Origin: Centrapalus pauciflorus
Lineage: Eukaryota; Streptophyta; Magnoliopsida; Asterales; Asteraceae
Direction: 5' to 3'
Assembly (NCBI GenBank): GCA_020465985.1
Contig: JAANYP010000259.1
Location: forward strand, 124,001 to 188,000
DNA: 64,000 nucleotides
In this document: in pieces, positions 11,796 to 26,383 of the stretch
Position numbering within the stretch: the first letter of the stretch is position 1
How the letters are laid out: each line of letters begins with the position of its first letter
Position numbers and translations under genes: made by a program
The notes under the pieces: model-generated
What the model was told of the DNA's origin: nothing
The model's database searches: none
What the model saw: only the letters and a program-made list of their open reading frames with translations

Positions 11796-12784
11796 ACATA
11801 GTGGATTATAGATTGATTGATGTTTATAGAATTGCAAAATTAAAACCAAAGAGATTGCAAAACCATTGAAAGAAGAACTTAGGTTGGTTAAAGATAAACC
11901 CATTGCCACTCATTTTTTCCATAGGAGTGTTGCTGTTGCAATCTTTTGCCTAGTTGGGAGTTTGCATTTTGGCAAGCAGAGGGAAGAGTGGGTTGAAATG
12001 CCACTTAGTTCATTGAAATATACGGTTATTGTGCACATATAAACTAATTGTTTTTGTGCCAAAAGAAATCAGGAAGGTTGAAGATGTAATGCCAATAGCA
12101 ACAGGGCATGAACCTGAAGAGCTAGAGGTTTGTCTTTATTAAAGCTCCTTTTATTATGCTACTTCATTTCTGAAACTAGTTTAATTTCTATGGTTTAGAC
12201 GTGTAAATCTATGTATATCACCAATTGTTTCTATGGTTTAGACGTGTAAATCTATGTATATCATCAATTGTTTTGAAGGGCTAATGTTACTCCTGTTATC
12301 AAAAGATGTTTTAGAGCTCATGTTTGTGTAAACCTTGTAGAAATAGTGAGGCAATTTTCGTAAAGTTTGTTAAAAGCATATTTCTAGATGTACTTATGAG
12401 CTCATTTATTAAAAGGAGGAAGTAAGTTATGAAATGTTACAATGATTACTGAGTAGAAGTAGCAACATTTAATTTACATTAGGCTGATTATGATGTTTTT
12501 GGTACTTAAATGTAGGGAAGACACATATTGGAAATAGATTTCCCTGAAGAACTCTTTGGAACCGAGGTCTAAGTCTACAAAACTTTGCCAAATTAATTTG
12601 CATTATTGACAATCTGGAAACATTTGGTATGTGTTATAAGTAGGTAGTCTTTTAGCTACTTGTGAATTGTAATTATAAGTTGACATGTGCTGTGTTTAGA
12701 TGAACAAATTGATTACACCTATTTGATGGTTTTAGTAAATAGAACATTGAAAGTGTCGAAAAGGTTAGATGAATTGAGGACCCC

Positions 12785-12816
<32 letters not shown>

Positions 12817-12867
12817 TCATAAAAAGTAACACACACACACACAAGAGGGAGAAATCTATTATTTCTT

Positions 12868-13010
12868 GAGCAAATGCCATAGCTGCTGATGATTGGGACA
12901 TTGAGGATCGCTGCTTTAAGACCCTTTCTGAACTTCACATGCTTTTATTTAGTGGTGTAAGACAAGGTAGTGACTATGATTTTTCAAGTGGTACAGTTTC
13001 TAAGGCCTTG
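12868..13010 (+). pseudogene. Unidentified exon-like fragment
   Basis: After an AG at 12868-12869 one frame reads ANAIAADDWDIEDRCFKTLS and continues through a hydrophobic 'ELHMLLFSGVRQGSDYDF' stretch, with amino-acid usage that looks like real protein. The frame then runs into a small inverted repeat and stops at about 13062. I cannot name the family. The fragment crosses the start of inverted arm A (12931). Confidence 0.35.
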
Positions 13011-13105
13011 TTTGTTTATCTTTTAATGGAATCAATAAGAGGTCATTTAACCTTTGAATGACTTCTTAATGATTCCATTAAGAAGTAAACAAACAACCGC
13101 TTAAT
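13001..13105. mobile_element. Small inverted-repeat element (GGCCTTGTTTGTTT type)
   Basis: About 100 bp with near-palindromic ends (TTGTTTGTTTATCTTTTAAT against ATTAAGAAGTAAACAAACAA). Also present in arm B at about 22575-22675. A small MITE is likely. Confidence 0.5.
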
Positions 13106-13126
13106 GTCACTATGATGACTTGCCAT

Positions 13127-13689
13127 TAGGGGTGATCAACGGTTTGGTTTATGGGTTCGTTGGTTTCCTCGGTTTGGTTTCTTCGGTTTGAAAATCTTTT
13201 TGTCCTAAACCAAAAACCAAACCAAACCAAATTCAAAGCTACATTAACCAAACCATAAACCAAATTCGAATTCGGTTTGGTTTGGTTTATAAACCAAATA
13301 TTAAACAACAAAACTTTCAAGCATCTTTAATTGCCAAATACAATCCCAAAATATAAAGTTAACATACATCAAATGTTTTACTTCAAAAGACATTAACCTT
13401 AAAAATATCATGTTTCCAAACAGTCTTTCATTCAAGCTTCATATTATTTTCTTCTTCAATCATTTGCTCCCAACGATCATTCATGACTTCACGGCTTCAC
13501 ACATCATTTTTATTTATGTGTGTGTGTATGTATATGTTCGGTGATTCGGTTTGGTTTGGTTTGCTATCGGCTAGACCATAAACCAATCTAAAAACCGAGT
13601 ATTATAATCGGTTTGGTTTGGTTTTAATCAGATTCGGTTTGGTTTGGTTTCGGTTTTTTTGGTGTTGGACCAAATACTGCCCACCCCTA
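13127..13689. mobile_element. hAT-type MITE, TSD CTTGCCAT
   Basis: A 563-bp element from TAGGGGTGATC to CACCCCTA with a perfect 8-bp TSD, CTTGCCAT, at 13119-13126 and 13690-13697. Subterminal regions hold many CGGTTTGG/CCAAACC copies. It inserted into a COX5b intron before the locus was duplicated, because arm B carries the same insertion. Confidence 0.92.
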
Positions 13690-14664
13690 CTTGCCATTAA
13701 CAATGATTCTGGTCTTTTTTTCTATATAGACTCACCTACCAAAGTGCAGTCTATGTTTGATAAATGAATAGTTGAATACTTGAATGCCCTGGTGGTAAGG
13801 GAGGTAATACCCACATGAAGTACCCATATTTTCCAGTTTTCATACATGATTCCGATTTGCAGGAACTATTAACAGTAGAACGTACACTTTTTTCTTCAAA
13901 TTTCAGAAGACGAGCATGATGTTGTGTGGTTTTGGCTGGAGAAAGGCAAACCTCACGAGTGCCCCTCGTATGTTGTCAATATTTTAAGGTCAGTGGAAGT
14001 TTTCAGTTATGCTTGTGATCACATTTCAGAATAGGTGCTATCGTTAATACAAAAAAAAGGGAATATATGACTTATTAGAGGTTCGGTTTTTATTTCATTG
14101 GCTCGCATTCAAGTGGCAATTTCCATGAGAATAAGCCTATGTAGGTGACAAAAGTGAGTGCATCACACCTCATTTCACCACCCCACCCTGCCCCCCGGCA
14201 GTGAGTTTTTTGGTCGGTTGGTCGATGGTAAAAAACTATCAAGTCTATCGACTATCGTTAAGAACATGATACAAGCAAATCAAAACCAACGCAAGCAGCA
14301 AGTTGGGTTTTGACGTTTTGTTTTAACATCATGAGTTTGTTCTTATAAAATTTTGGGTCTCGACGAACTTTTAGATATGGACTGATAAGAAATTATCAAA
14401 CTAGGTGGCGTTTATCGACTCCATGGCATAGTTTGACAACTGATTGTTATAAATCAAAGTTTATATGTCGATTTAACAATCATGTACTTCAATGTGTTTG
14501 TCTTTCTATTCATCATCTGTTCGGTATTTTGAAGGTCCGTCACACACAAATCGTTTCATAATTGTTAGTACTTACTCAACAATCTGCTGGCGCAAAGCTC
14601 AATTATATATCATGATTAAGGTAGTTGACCTTAATCAATATACAATTATGCATTGATTGGATTC

Positions 14665-16123
14665 GGACAAGAGATTCTTTCATCTAAGTAAACGACACGC
14701 TAAATCAAGTCATTTAGAAATGGCAAGTCGTAATCCACATAGACTCGCCCTTTCCTCGGAATAGAGAGCGAAAACGTAGCATGTAAAGTAGGTATGGCAA
14801 TTGGGCAGGACAGGTATTTCATTTCTCATCCCCAACTTCTTACTTCTCATCCCATCCTCATCCCCAACCTAATTGTTGGGGAATGAGTTTATGTCCCTAT
14901 TAGACTTTTTAATACGTGTATTCGTATCGTGTTGCGTATCATACACAAATTTTACATTACATGAACGTGATACGAATTATAAAATATGTCTATATATGAA
15001 ACATGGATACGACACGTAAAAAGCTCGTGTGACACGTGACACAACACAAATAAAACATTTTTGTAAACCTGTCACATGAAAACACGAATTTAATCAAATC
15101 ATATATAATTATAAATCCAAAACATAATAATCCAAGTATCTACGAATTTAAAACCCTAAAAACTAGTTTATATGTGTCATCGTGTAACATGATTTATATA
15201 CTTGTCTTTGACGTGTATATATAGCTAAATTTGTGTTTGACCTGCATAAGACACAAAACACAAATTTGAAATTTGTGTCGACACGAATATACACAAAACA
15301 CAAATTTATAAAAACCATAAAACTTGTGTCGTGTTGTGTATCAAATTGCGGGGTTTTGAATTTCTAGGAAGACTAACAAATTTAAACTATGGTTTGAGGA
15401 TTTGTAATTAGTAGAAAAAAGTATTTAAGTAAATTTTGAAATAAATCAATTCAAACACTTTTGAGTTATTTATATATATATATAATCTATTGTTTATAAC
15501 AAGACTAGAACAAAATAAAAAATCTATGTGATAGACTAATAAAACTTATAAAGAAAAATAAAAGAATAATTTTTTAAACTGTACAAAAGTTATATATTGA
15601 TGTTTAATATTATATAAAATGTTATGTGTAATTTACATTGTAGTATTAAAAATATATAATAATCTATAGTAAAACATAAAATAAAATTGAGGTCGGGTTC
15701 GGGGATTAAAATGTTTTCAATCCCCGTCCCGTTATATATTGATGTTTAGACTTGATCAAGCTTGGGCTTCGAGCTTCAAGTTTCAATATTGAGCTCGGAC
15801 TGAACTTGACACTTTACATACCCATTAAAAAGACATGGAATGATGCTCATTTAAACACGAAGAAGGATATTTTGTCTCTTATTTGTAGACTAGACCATTA
15901 TTGTCCAATGCATCCAGAACTCTATTAACAAGAAGGGAGAATTTAACCACTCATTTCATACTATTAATAGTAATCTTTTATAACTTTTAATTTGGGATTT
16001 AAGTCTTCATGAATAGGTTTAAATTACATGTTCGATTAGACCCAAAACTAAAGTATGGACATAAAAGTTGTTGCTAGAGTCTCATAGAAGGTGTTTAGAG
16101 TTGAGTTGTGTATCTGTTTATTT
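14665..16123. other. Repeat-derived intergenic DNA
   Basis: No gene. About 14797-15740 looks like an older element with 'GGCAATTGGGCAGG' and 'GGGGATTAAAA...CCCCGTCCCG' ends. Within it is a stretch (about 14905-15350) rich in CGTGTTGTGT/ACACAAATT motifs. Ends and class were not resolved. Confidence 0.45.
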
Positions 16124-16382
16124 ATTTTATTATGAAAAAAACCAACATGTTTTCATAATTTTTGCGTTTTTGTTCATCCTTTTAATTTTTTTCCATAAAA
16201 GTTATCAAGTTAATTTTTTCTTTTTGGTTTAGTGAAAAACCTGGTTCACAAATTATAACCGGGGTCTAATGTCCAAATTTCACTAAACCAAAAATAAAAA
16301 ATTAACTTGGGGTTTTTTTTGAAAAAAAAAATTATAATGGAGGGACGAAAACGCAAAAAATGTGAAAATGCAAAACTCAAAA
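16124..16382. mobile_element. Mutator-type MITE, interrupted by a solo LTR
   Basis: Nearly matches the MITE at 26612-26917 (TTTATTATGAAAAAAACCAA, CCGGTTCACAAATTATAACC, GGAGGGACGAAAACGC). The right end is cut where the solo LTR begins, and the continuation after 18196 is diverged. Confidence 0.65.
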
Positions 16383-18196
<1,814 letters not shown>

Positions 18197-18751
18197 CAAA
18201 AACACCAAAATACGTGTTTGAATAAAAATGTTTTTTTTCCCGGTTTTGAAGGTTGAAACCACAACCTTTAAAAAGAAAAAATTCACCTACTTGTTTGCGT
18301 TTGATCTATACTCTTATATGTTTTTATTTAATTTCTTCAATTATCCTAACCATTCTAACCTAAGCAAATTGAGACATCGTTTTCAAACAGCATATTTTAT
18401 AACCAATGTTTATCTACTTATTAATTGAGATATCTGTGCAAAAAACATTCAAGTTTAACCAATTTGTGCTTAAAAACTCCAACCATTTTTCATTGCACAA
18501 ACACGAAAGGTTCGTGGGAAAGAAAAGAAGGTTCGTAAAAAACGAAAGGTTGGTCAGCAGATTGAAACTGGTTCATCAGATTACAAGTCATTGTTTTTGA
18601 GAAAAACCTCATTTTGAGAAATTTTAGTCAGAGAGTTTTTTTTCCAATGAAAAATGATCGAGGGTTTTAATCACAAAAATGATCAAACTTGAAGATTTTT
18701 TTGTACAAATATCCCTTATTAAGTTACAAAACTCGTAAGCTATTTATAAAA

Positions 18752-19079
18752 GGGCAAATTACCAAAAAAGATAATATAAAATTCAAAAATTGCCAATAAA
18801 GATAATGTAAAATTTTTTAGACCAAGAAAGATAACATAAAATTCAAATTTGACAAAAAAGGGCATTGATGACAAATTAAGAAGGTAATTTTTTTAATTTT
18901 ATGCTCCCTTTTTTGGTAAGTGAATAATATTCGATTATTTTTCTTGGCCTAAAATTTGAATTTCATGTTCTTTCTCGGCCAAAATAGAATTTTATATTAC
19001 CTTTCTTGGCAAAAAAAAAAATTACAATACCTTTATTGCTAAATTTTGTATTTTATATTATCTTTCTTGGTAACTTCCC
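18752..19079. mobile_element. Mutator-type MITE, 9-bp TSD TTTATAAAA
   Basis: A 328-bp near-palindrome from GGGCAAATTACCAAAAAAGA to TCTTTCTTGGTAACTTCCC. A perfect 9-bp TSD, TTTATAAAA, lies at 18743-18751 and 19080-19088. A 9-bp duplication with long inverted repeats is typical of Mutator-like elements. Confidence 0.9.
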
Positions 19080-19577
19080 TTTATAAAAAAACAATACCAA
19101 ACACCTCGTTAGGTTGGTTAAGTTATTTCTTTTATCTCCTTTCTGAAATTCTTCAAAGCCCCTGAAATTTTTTGATGTGGTTTTATTTATGTAAAAAATT
19201 GATGTCAAGCAGATATATAAATATATAATAAGATATGTTGATGTGGCATGAGGAAAAATAAAGTATATTAATTAATTATTTGATTTAATAGGTTTGTATG
19301 TAACAGATAATTCAATAATTATTATTAACTTCACTTTCAAAATTGTATTTGTAGGCTTGTATGAGTGTAATCAATCATTGAGGTAATTTTAGTCTTCGAG
19401 CAACAAATCCCATGAAACACTGGCACCTGGACTGTCTTTTGTTGTGTTCTTATCCATGCATTAATAATTTATGTTTGTCAACAATCAACATCATTTTCTA
19501 TTAAATTAATTTTTTTTAAGGCAACATACTATACATCTTTTTTTTTATATATATATACAACCACATTGTCTCTTGTG

Positions 19578-21024
19578 CAGGGCCGGTCCTAAGATTTTTA
19601 ATGCCCAGGACGACCGACAGAAAAATTGCTCCGTATAAACTCCTAAACGAAAACACACACCAATGTTTTAGAAGTTTGGAACTTAGTCAAGCTAGGCGGC
19701 TCATCACCGTGCCAAGTTTAATAGAAAAATAAAATGTTACGAATCAAAGTCAATGAAATACAATCTATAAAATAACAAACACCATGTCTATCCAGAATGA
19801 CAGATTTACAAATTCAATTGCACAAATTCATAATGCCTATGGCAAATGAATTGCTCAACATCATATTGTAATGCACTAATGCTCAAAATCAGAGTGCCTA
19901 TTCCTGTTTGACAGATTGTTGCAAGATCACTAGATTAGATTGAAATCAGAATGCTCAAAAAATAACTTATTCCAGTAATCCTGTTTGACAAATTATAAGG
20001 GCACTATGGCAGTTTGTAAATTAAGTACGTGTCACATATTAACCCAAAAAGAAAGCCTTAGATTACTAAAAACAAAGTCCGTTTTTAATAACCGTAAACG
20101 AAACATGATTTTGAATGGATGAAGATAACTCCACTAAAGCCAAAACTAATAGCTGGCAATTGTAAACAAACAAGCATGGACACTCAAATTGCAACAACAC
20201 GATACTCCTTGCTATCTATTGAATTAAACTCTTTTAGACCAACTGTGAATAAAGGGAGCAATTTAATGAAATAAAAAAAGAATTTGTAATTGGCTTCAAC
20301 TTCCACAAACACACTCAGATATTGAAAAGGTGAAATAAATCAAGAATCTTCCAGATAGCCTTTGTCAAATTATGAAGTCAGTAAGTAGAACTGTAGAAGA
20401 ATAGATAATGTTTGTAGGAGTCTGACCTTACGCCATTCAATGAATATGCAGAAACCAAAGAATCTGATAAATCCAGAAATCATCAAAGGAACCCAAGCAC
20501 AGATGATCGACAGATACAGAGCACAAGCGCACACACACGGATGATCGAGAAACACACAAATACATAGCAAAGAGCGGTCGATTGAATCGATTGAATACAG
20601 AGCACAGAGTGATCGATTGAGGCATCATAAGCGATGGACTGAAGATTTGAAGCAACCGGCGGTAATTGATGTTTCCAAGACATCACACATCCGCTAAATC
20701 AAGCGCCAAGAAGATGGCAAGACGCTCGTCGCTTCATCTTCGCCCAAATCCCAATCCATTTTCGCCTAGATTCCAAATCCCAATCCAACGACTCTTTACT
20801 GTGCAGCATCCATTCGCATTCGAGATTCGCTTCATCTTTATGGTGTCTATGCCTAAGCAGACAAGTAGTTACGAGACTAAAGGGTTAAGGGTTTCAGCGC
20901 TGCAAAGGAAATGAACCTACTCATGGGTATTTGGGCCAATTTCTATGATGCCCTTCTAAAAAATTTTAAAATTTTGATGCCCTGGGCTTGGGCCCAGTTT
21001 GCCCATAGGTATGGGCCGGCACTG
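19578..21024. mobile_element. hAT-like element with CAGGGCCGG ends
   Basis: Left end CAGGGCCGGTCCTAAGA and, reverse complemented, right end CAGTGCCGGCCCATACC, 1447 bp apart. Such ends are common among plant hAT elements. No transposase is recognised; short frames at 20370-20686 (minus) and 20666-20914 (plus) match nothing I know. No 8-bp TSD: the left flank is CTCTTGTG and the right flank AATCCAAT. Its right end sits exactly at the edge of arm B. Confidence 0.6.
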
Positions 21025-21700
21025 AATCCAATCTATGCATAATTGTATATTGATTAAGGTCAACTACCTTAATCATGATATATAATTGAGCTTTGCGCCA
21101 GCAGATTGTTGAGTAAGTACTAACAATTATGAAACGATTTGTGTGTGACGGACCTTCAAAATACCGAACAGATGATGAGTAGAAAGACAAACACATTGAA
21201 GTACATGATTGTTAAATCGACATATAAACTTTGATTTATAACAATCAGTTGTCAAACTATGCCATGGAGTCGATAAACGCCACCTAGTTTGATAATTTCT
21301 TATCAGTCCATATCTAAAAGTTCGTCGAGACCCAAAATTTTATAAGAACAAACTCATGATGTTAAAACAAAACGTCAAAACCCAACTTGCTGCTTGCGTT
21401 GGTTTTGATTTGCTTGTATCATGTTCTTAACGATAGTCTATAGACTTGATAGTTTTTTACCATCGACCAACCGACCAAAAAACTCACTGCCGGGGGGCAG
21501 GGTGGGGTGGTGAAATGGGGTGTGATGCACTCACTTTTGTCACCTACATAGGCTTATTCTCATGGAAATTGCCACTTGAATGCGAGCCAATGAAATAAAA
21601 ACCGAACCTCTAATAAGTCATTTATTCCCTTTTTTTTGTATTAAAGGTAGCACCTATTCTGAAATGTGATCACAAGCATAACTGAAAACTTCCACTGACC

Positions 21701-21781
21701 TTAAAATATTGAGAACATACGAGGGGCACTCGTGAGGTTTGCCTTTCTCCAGCCAAAACCACACAACATCATGCTCGTCTT
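21701..21781 (-). pseudogene. Duplicate COX5b exon fragment
   Basis: On the minus strand it follows a TTTCAG acceptor and reads EDEHDVVWFWLEKGKPHECP, then diverges as in the copy at 13907-13987. There are no other COX5b exons on this side. It is a dead fragment carried by the inverted duplication. Confidence 0.8.
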
Positions 21782-21996
21782 CTGAAATTTGAAGAAAAGA
21801 GTGTACGTTCTACTGTTAATAGTTCCTGCAAGTCGGAATCATGTATGAAAACTGGAAAATATGGGTACTTCATGTGGATATTACCTCCCTTACCACCAGG
21901 GCATTCAAGTATTCAACTATTCATTTATCAAACATACTTCACTTTGGCAGGTGAGTCTATATAGAAAAAAAGACCAGAATCATTGTTAATGGCAAG

Positions 21997-22551
21997 CAGA
22001 GGTGGACAGTGTTTGGTACAACACCAAGAAAACCGAAAACCAAACCAAACCAAACCGATTATAATACTCGGTTTTTAGATTGGTTTATGGTCTAGCCGAT
22101 AGCAAACCAAACCAAACCGAATTACCAAATATATACATACACACACACACATAAATAAAAATGATGTGTGAAGCCGTGAAGTCATGAATGATCGTTGGGA
22201 GCAAATGACTGAAGAAGAAAATAATATGAAGCTTGAATGAACGGCTGTTTGGAAACATGATATTTTTAGGGTTAATGTCTTTTTAGGTAAAACATTTGAT
22301 GTATGTTAACTTTATATTTTGGGATTGTATTTGGCAATTAAAGATGCTTGAAAGTTTTGTTGTTTAATATTTGGTTTATTTGGTTTATAAACCAAACCAA
22401 ACCGAATTCGAATTTGGTTTATAGTTCGGTTTATGTAGCTTTGAATTTGGTTTGGTTTGGTTTTTGGTTTAGGACAAAAAAAATTTTCAAACCAAAGAAA
22501 CCAAACCGAGAAAACCAACGAACCCATAAACCAAACCGTTGATCACCCCTA
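21997..22551. mobile_element. hAT-type MITE, arm B copy, TSD ATGGCAAG/ATGACAAG
   Basis: Inverted copy of 13127-13689, with its TSD still visible at 21989-21996 and 22552-22559 (one mismatch). It moved here by duplication, not by its own transposition, since its flanks match those of the arm A copy. Confidence 0.88.
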
Positions 22552-22747
22552 ATGACAAGTCATCATAGTGACATTAAGCGGTTGTTTGTTTACTTCTTAA
22601 TGGAATCATTAAGAAGTCATTCAAAGGTTAAATAACCTCTTATTGATTCCATTAAAAAATAAAAAAACAAGGCCTTATAAACTGTACCACTTGAAAAATC
22701 ATACTCACTGCCTTGTCTTACACCACTAAATAAAAGCATGTGAAGTT

Positions 22748-24288
22748 GAATACTAAAACACTAATAACTAAAACACTAATAACTGGTTGATGTCAATTTT
22801 CAGGTAACCTAACAATTTAATTGGAACGCTTTTAAAAGTTGGATTACTAAATGTGTAGAAAAGAAAAATACACAACATAAATGTACACAAATTTAAAAGT
22901 ACATAACTATTTGATGCCAATTTTTTGAAAAACTGTTCACATAATCATGGTGACCGGTTTCCAGTTCGGTACCTAACTGAAACCTTTTTTAAAGATTTAA
23001 TTACTAAATGTGCACAAAAAAAAAAATCTACCACATAAATGTGTACAAAGTCAAAAGCACATAGCTATTTGGTGTATTTTTTCCTTTTATAAACTAAGAT
23101 ACTTTTTATTTGTGATATATAATCAACCTTAAATCAAATAAAGGGTTGATATTGAAAAGATTATTTCAACATTTTCTATTTTCGCAGTTAAGTTCTTGCA
23201 TTTTTTTTTCCTGATTGTTTAAGTCTCTAAGCTATTTTTGTCTTATTCAACGTGTATATTTGACATGTTTGATCGGCTGCTAAATAGATAACATTGATTT
23301 TTTCATCCGAATAATATTGGAAAGACGCAACTATCTTTCATTGTTTTATCGATTAAATCTCTAAAATTTTTGTGATTCTGGTTGTGTTTATCGGCTCGTC
23401 CGGTAGTCAGTCAAAAATATATGTACTTTTGAATAAGACATAATTTTCAAGGACTTGAACAATAAAAAAAATTTAGAGACATAATTGCAAAAACGAGGAA
23501 GCTTTATTGGGACTTAATTGTGCCAAAAAAAAAGTTTAGGGACTTAATCAATTAAGCTATTAAATTATATAATATTATTTAAAGACTCTTTAGCAATATC
23601 TCATTATAATACGAATTAAAGGCTCATTTTAGATATTAATTAAATATAATGAATTATTATTCATTTTAAATATTAATTAACATACAAAAAATAATCCCAA
23701 CATTTTAACACTAATTATCATATGGTACCCATGAATTTAAGCATGAAACGTACTTGAATTAAGTTAAATGAAGTTGACGATGATGAAGATGATAGCTTGA
23801 TAATTTTCTGCAATTAAACCCTATGAATCATTGCTTTTGATCATACCTTTGCTGCTCCAGAACCTCAAACACACACACACACACTTTGTTTTGGTTTCTT
23901 GTGATAAATGAATGAAAGCAAGGAAGCAAGGAGGTGAGCATATATACGTTTTAACTGGAACCTGATTCATGATCCGTTATTTACCCGGTTAGCCGACTTT
24001 CAAATAATATACCGTTAGGACCAATTTCAACTAACGATTATTTAAAAAGTAATCTTTTAAAAATTATCCCCGTAATCCAGACTTCATGTGGTCTCTTCAC
24101 GTGAACTATTTCACGTTTAATTTTTCTATTGGTCCAACTCATTATTAATATTTAAATTAACCACTTAATTAATTCCACGTACCTGACCCAAAATTGGGAT
24201 GTTACATTTTAATAATGTTATATTTCCAATATTATTTAGTATCATTGTTACTATTTATTAGACTTTGCTAATTGATTCCATATATATA
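22748..24288. other. AT-rich intergenic DNA
   Basis: No gene or clear element ends. A (CA)n run at about 23869-23883 and CT/leader-like sequence near 23850-23945 are the only marked features. About 24117-24207 resembles the edge of a TGTAAC-type LTR but I could not define it. Confidence 0.5.
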
Positions 24289-25800
24289 ACGAGTTATTAA
24301 CACCCGCGCGTTGCTGCGGGGTTAAAATATTAATTACAAAAATAAATAAAGAAAAATACTTTTCAAACAATTCTAACAAAAAGTGAAATTGGAAAACTGA
24401 TATTTCAAAAAGCAAGACAAATGATACAGTTAGTTGGTTCTTATGATTGACTTTCTAGATTTTGGCATTTTGCAATGCTAAAATTTCAAACAATGTCTTA
24501 CTAAATCGGATTGGAACCAGAATTAACTAATTAAAATATTCATAACCATAATATGAAATTTTGACATTGATTAGATTTAATCATCAATTTTATTTGTCGG
24601 TTTTACGATCAAATCAAAAAAGTTTATAAAGGTAATTTCTCTAATACATCGATTTGGGTTTGTCAACGTTATAATAGTAATGTTCAATGTTATACATGAT
24701 CATATTTAATAAAAAAATATAAATATTAAATAGTTACATTTTAATTATACAACAATTGCATTAGAATTTGTATTGTGCATTTGAATAATAAAGTCTTTTT
24801 CATACAATTAAATATAACATAATAGTTTCAAAAGACAACTCCAAACATAAGTACAATTAAAATCATAATTTTAAGTGTGTAAGAAAATGTTGTAATAATA
24901 AATGTTAAAAGAGTACTAAACGAAAATTTATTAAAATAAAATGGCTAAATAATAATAACACTAAGATAATGGTGTGTTATGAATATTTCAAAATTTAAAA
25001 TTAACAAAAAAAAAACGTGATTGATTGATCCCAACCGTTATAAATTTTTTTGATTTGGTTGGAAAACCAACAAATTAAATTGACGATTCAATGTTAATTT
25101 TTCATATTATGGTTATGAATATTTAATTAGTTAATTATGATTCTGATCCGATTTAATAAGACATTGTTTGTAATATTAGCATTGCAAAATCTAGAACACC
25201 AATCATAGGACAATATCATTTGTATTGTTTTTTGAAATATCGGCTTTCCAATTTCACTCTCTGTTTGAATTGTGTGAACGTTCAATGTTATACATGATCA
25301 TATTTACAAAAAGAAATTTAATACTAAATAGTTCCATTTTAATTATAAAACAATTGCATTAAAATTTTATATCGTGCATTTGAATTAATAAAGTGTTTTT
25401 CATACAATTAAACATAACATAATAGATTCAAAAGATAACTTCAAAAATATGTATAATTAAAATCATAATTTTAAATGTGTAATAAAATATTGTAATAATA
25501 AATGTTAAAAGAGGACTAAACAAAAATTTATTAAAATAAAGTCGTTAAATAAAAGATAACACAAAGATGATAGTGTATTATGAAAAGTTTAAAATTAAAA
25601 AAAAACATGAAAATTTTAAAATTAAAAAAAAAAGAATAAAAAGAATATGAAATTTTTAAAATTTTAAAATTAAAATTAAAAAACAAAATTTTAAAAAAAA
25701 GAATCAGGAAAAGTTTAAAATTAAAAAAAAAAGAAAAAGAAAAAAGAAAACTCAACCAACCATGGTTGGCCAAATGGTAGTTCTCATTGGAGTAGAAGAT
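24289..25800 (-). mobile_element. Helitron-like element, family 2, copy a
   Basis: On the minus strand the 3' end reads CCCCGCAGCAACGCGCGGG, TGTTAATAA, CTCGT, followed by T. CCCGC and GCGGG form a short hairpin before a CTRRT-like end (CTCGT here). The body matches 47290-48380 and 59662-63075. A segment of about 0.3 kb is repeated in it (about 24670-24960 and 25272-25560). No RepHel gene, so it is non-autonomous. The 5' end is approximate. Confidence 0.6.
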
Positions 25801-26383
25801 TACATATATGTATGTATATATAATGTGGTAGCGTAATATAAATAGATGTTATTGTAAGTTGATATTAATAATAAGAATGGAACTTATTATTACTTGGATA
25901 TCGTTTATTTAACTTCAAATTGATTATTAATATAAATACAATATGACCATACAAATTTATATTTTTATACAGTATATATCACGGGCAAAAACTTGATGTT
26001 TTGTTTTATTCAATTTTTCAACCCTAATGTTTGTTTTGTTCTAATTACTTGTCTTATGGGTCGACTTTACAGTATCATTTGTCATGAATCACGATCGTTA
26101 GCCATTGTCACATATGTCGTCCATAAGCTTTTCCACCGACGTATAACTAACGAGACCATCATTGCCGTATCGGCGTCGTTTTTTTCCCAGAAGAAGGGCA
26201 CAAAATGTGATATTATCTATACTTAAAGGGTGATAAATGATTCTCCACATTATACAGGGAGTGAAAGTGAAAGTGAAAACAGGCACCACTATGGCACTAT
26301 AGTTGCTAGTATACCAACTTTTTAGTTTTCGGTTTCGTATATATCTGAAAACCGAATAACCGAACTCAAACAAAGAGTGCATT
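25801..26383. other. AT-rich spacer
   Basis: No gene recognised. The overlapping frames at 25993-26226 (plus) and 26098-26382 (minus) show no family features. A short inverted pair of CGGTTTCG/CCGAATAACCGAA lies at 26330-26400. Confidence 0.5.

Larger units (their letters stand above)
12071..13987 (+). pseudogene. Cytochrome c oxidase subunit 5b (COX5b) gene, broken
   Basis: Three exon-like blocks in the right order on one strand. Block 1 (12071-12127) reads RKVEDVMPIATGHEPEELE and ends at a GT donor. Block 2 (12516-12566) follows TGTAG and reads GRHILEIDFPEELFGTE, ending at GT. Block 3 (13907-13987) follows TTTCAG and reads EDEHDVVWFWLEKGKPHECP before diverging. These match the central and C-terminal parts of plant COX5b, a zinc-binding, nucleus-encoded subunit of respiratory complex IV. 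The exon with the first zinc-ligand region (CPGG...) is absent between blocks 2 and 3. The CPxC pair in block 3 is broken (CPSY), no N-terminal targeting exon is recognised, and a hAT MITE sits in the intron. The gene cannot give a working subunit. Block 3 is duplicated at 21701-21781. Confidence 0.8.
12931..14664 (+). repeat. Inverted duplication, arm A (about 1.73 kb)
   Basis: Matches the reverse complement of 21024-22747 along its whole length. In a 280-bp stretch around the COX5b exon I counted about five differences, so identity is near 98% there. The arm contains COX5b block 3 and a hAT MITE with its TSD. The loop between the arms is about 6.4 kb. Confidence 0.92.
21024..22747 (-). repeat. 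Inverted duplication, arm B
   Basis: Reverse-complement copy of 12931-14664, ending at AACTTCA on the outer side and at the CAGGGCCGG element on the inner side. It includes the COX5b exon copy, the hAT MITE copy and the small inverted repeat. Confidence 0.92.

Noticed and set aside
19570..21032. Clean hAT insertion with an 8-bp TSD
   Set aside because: The flanks CTCTTGTG and AATCCAAT do not match, so only the ends support the call.
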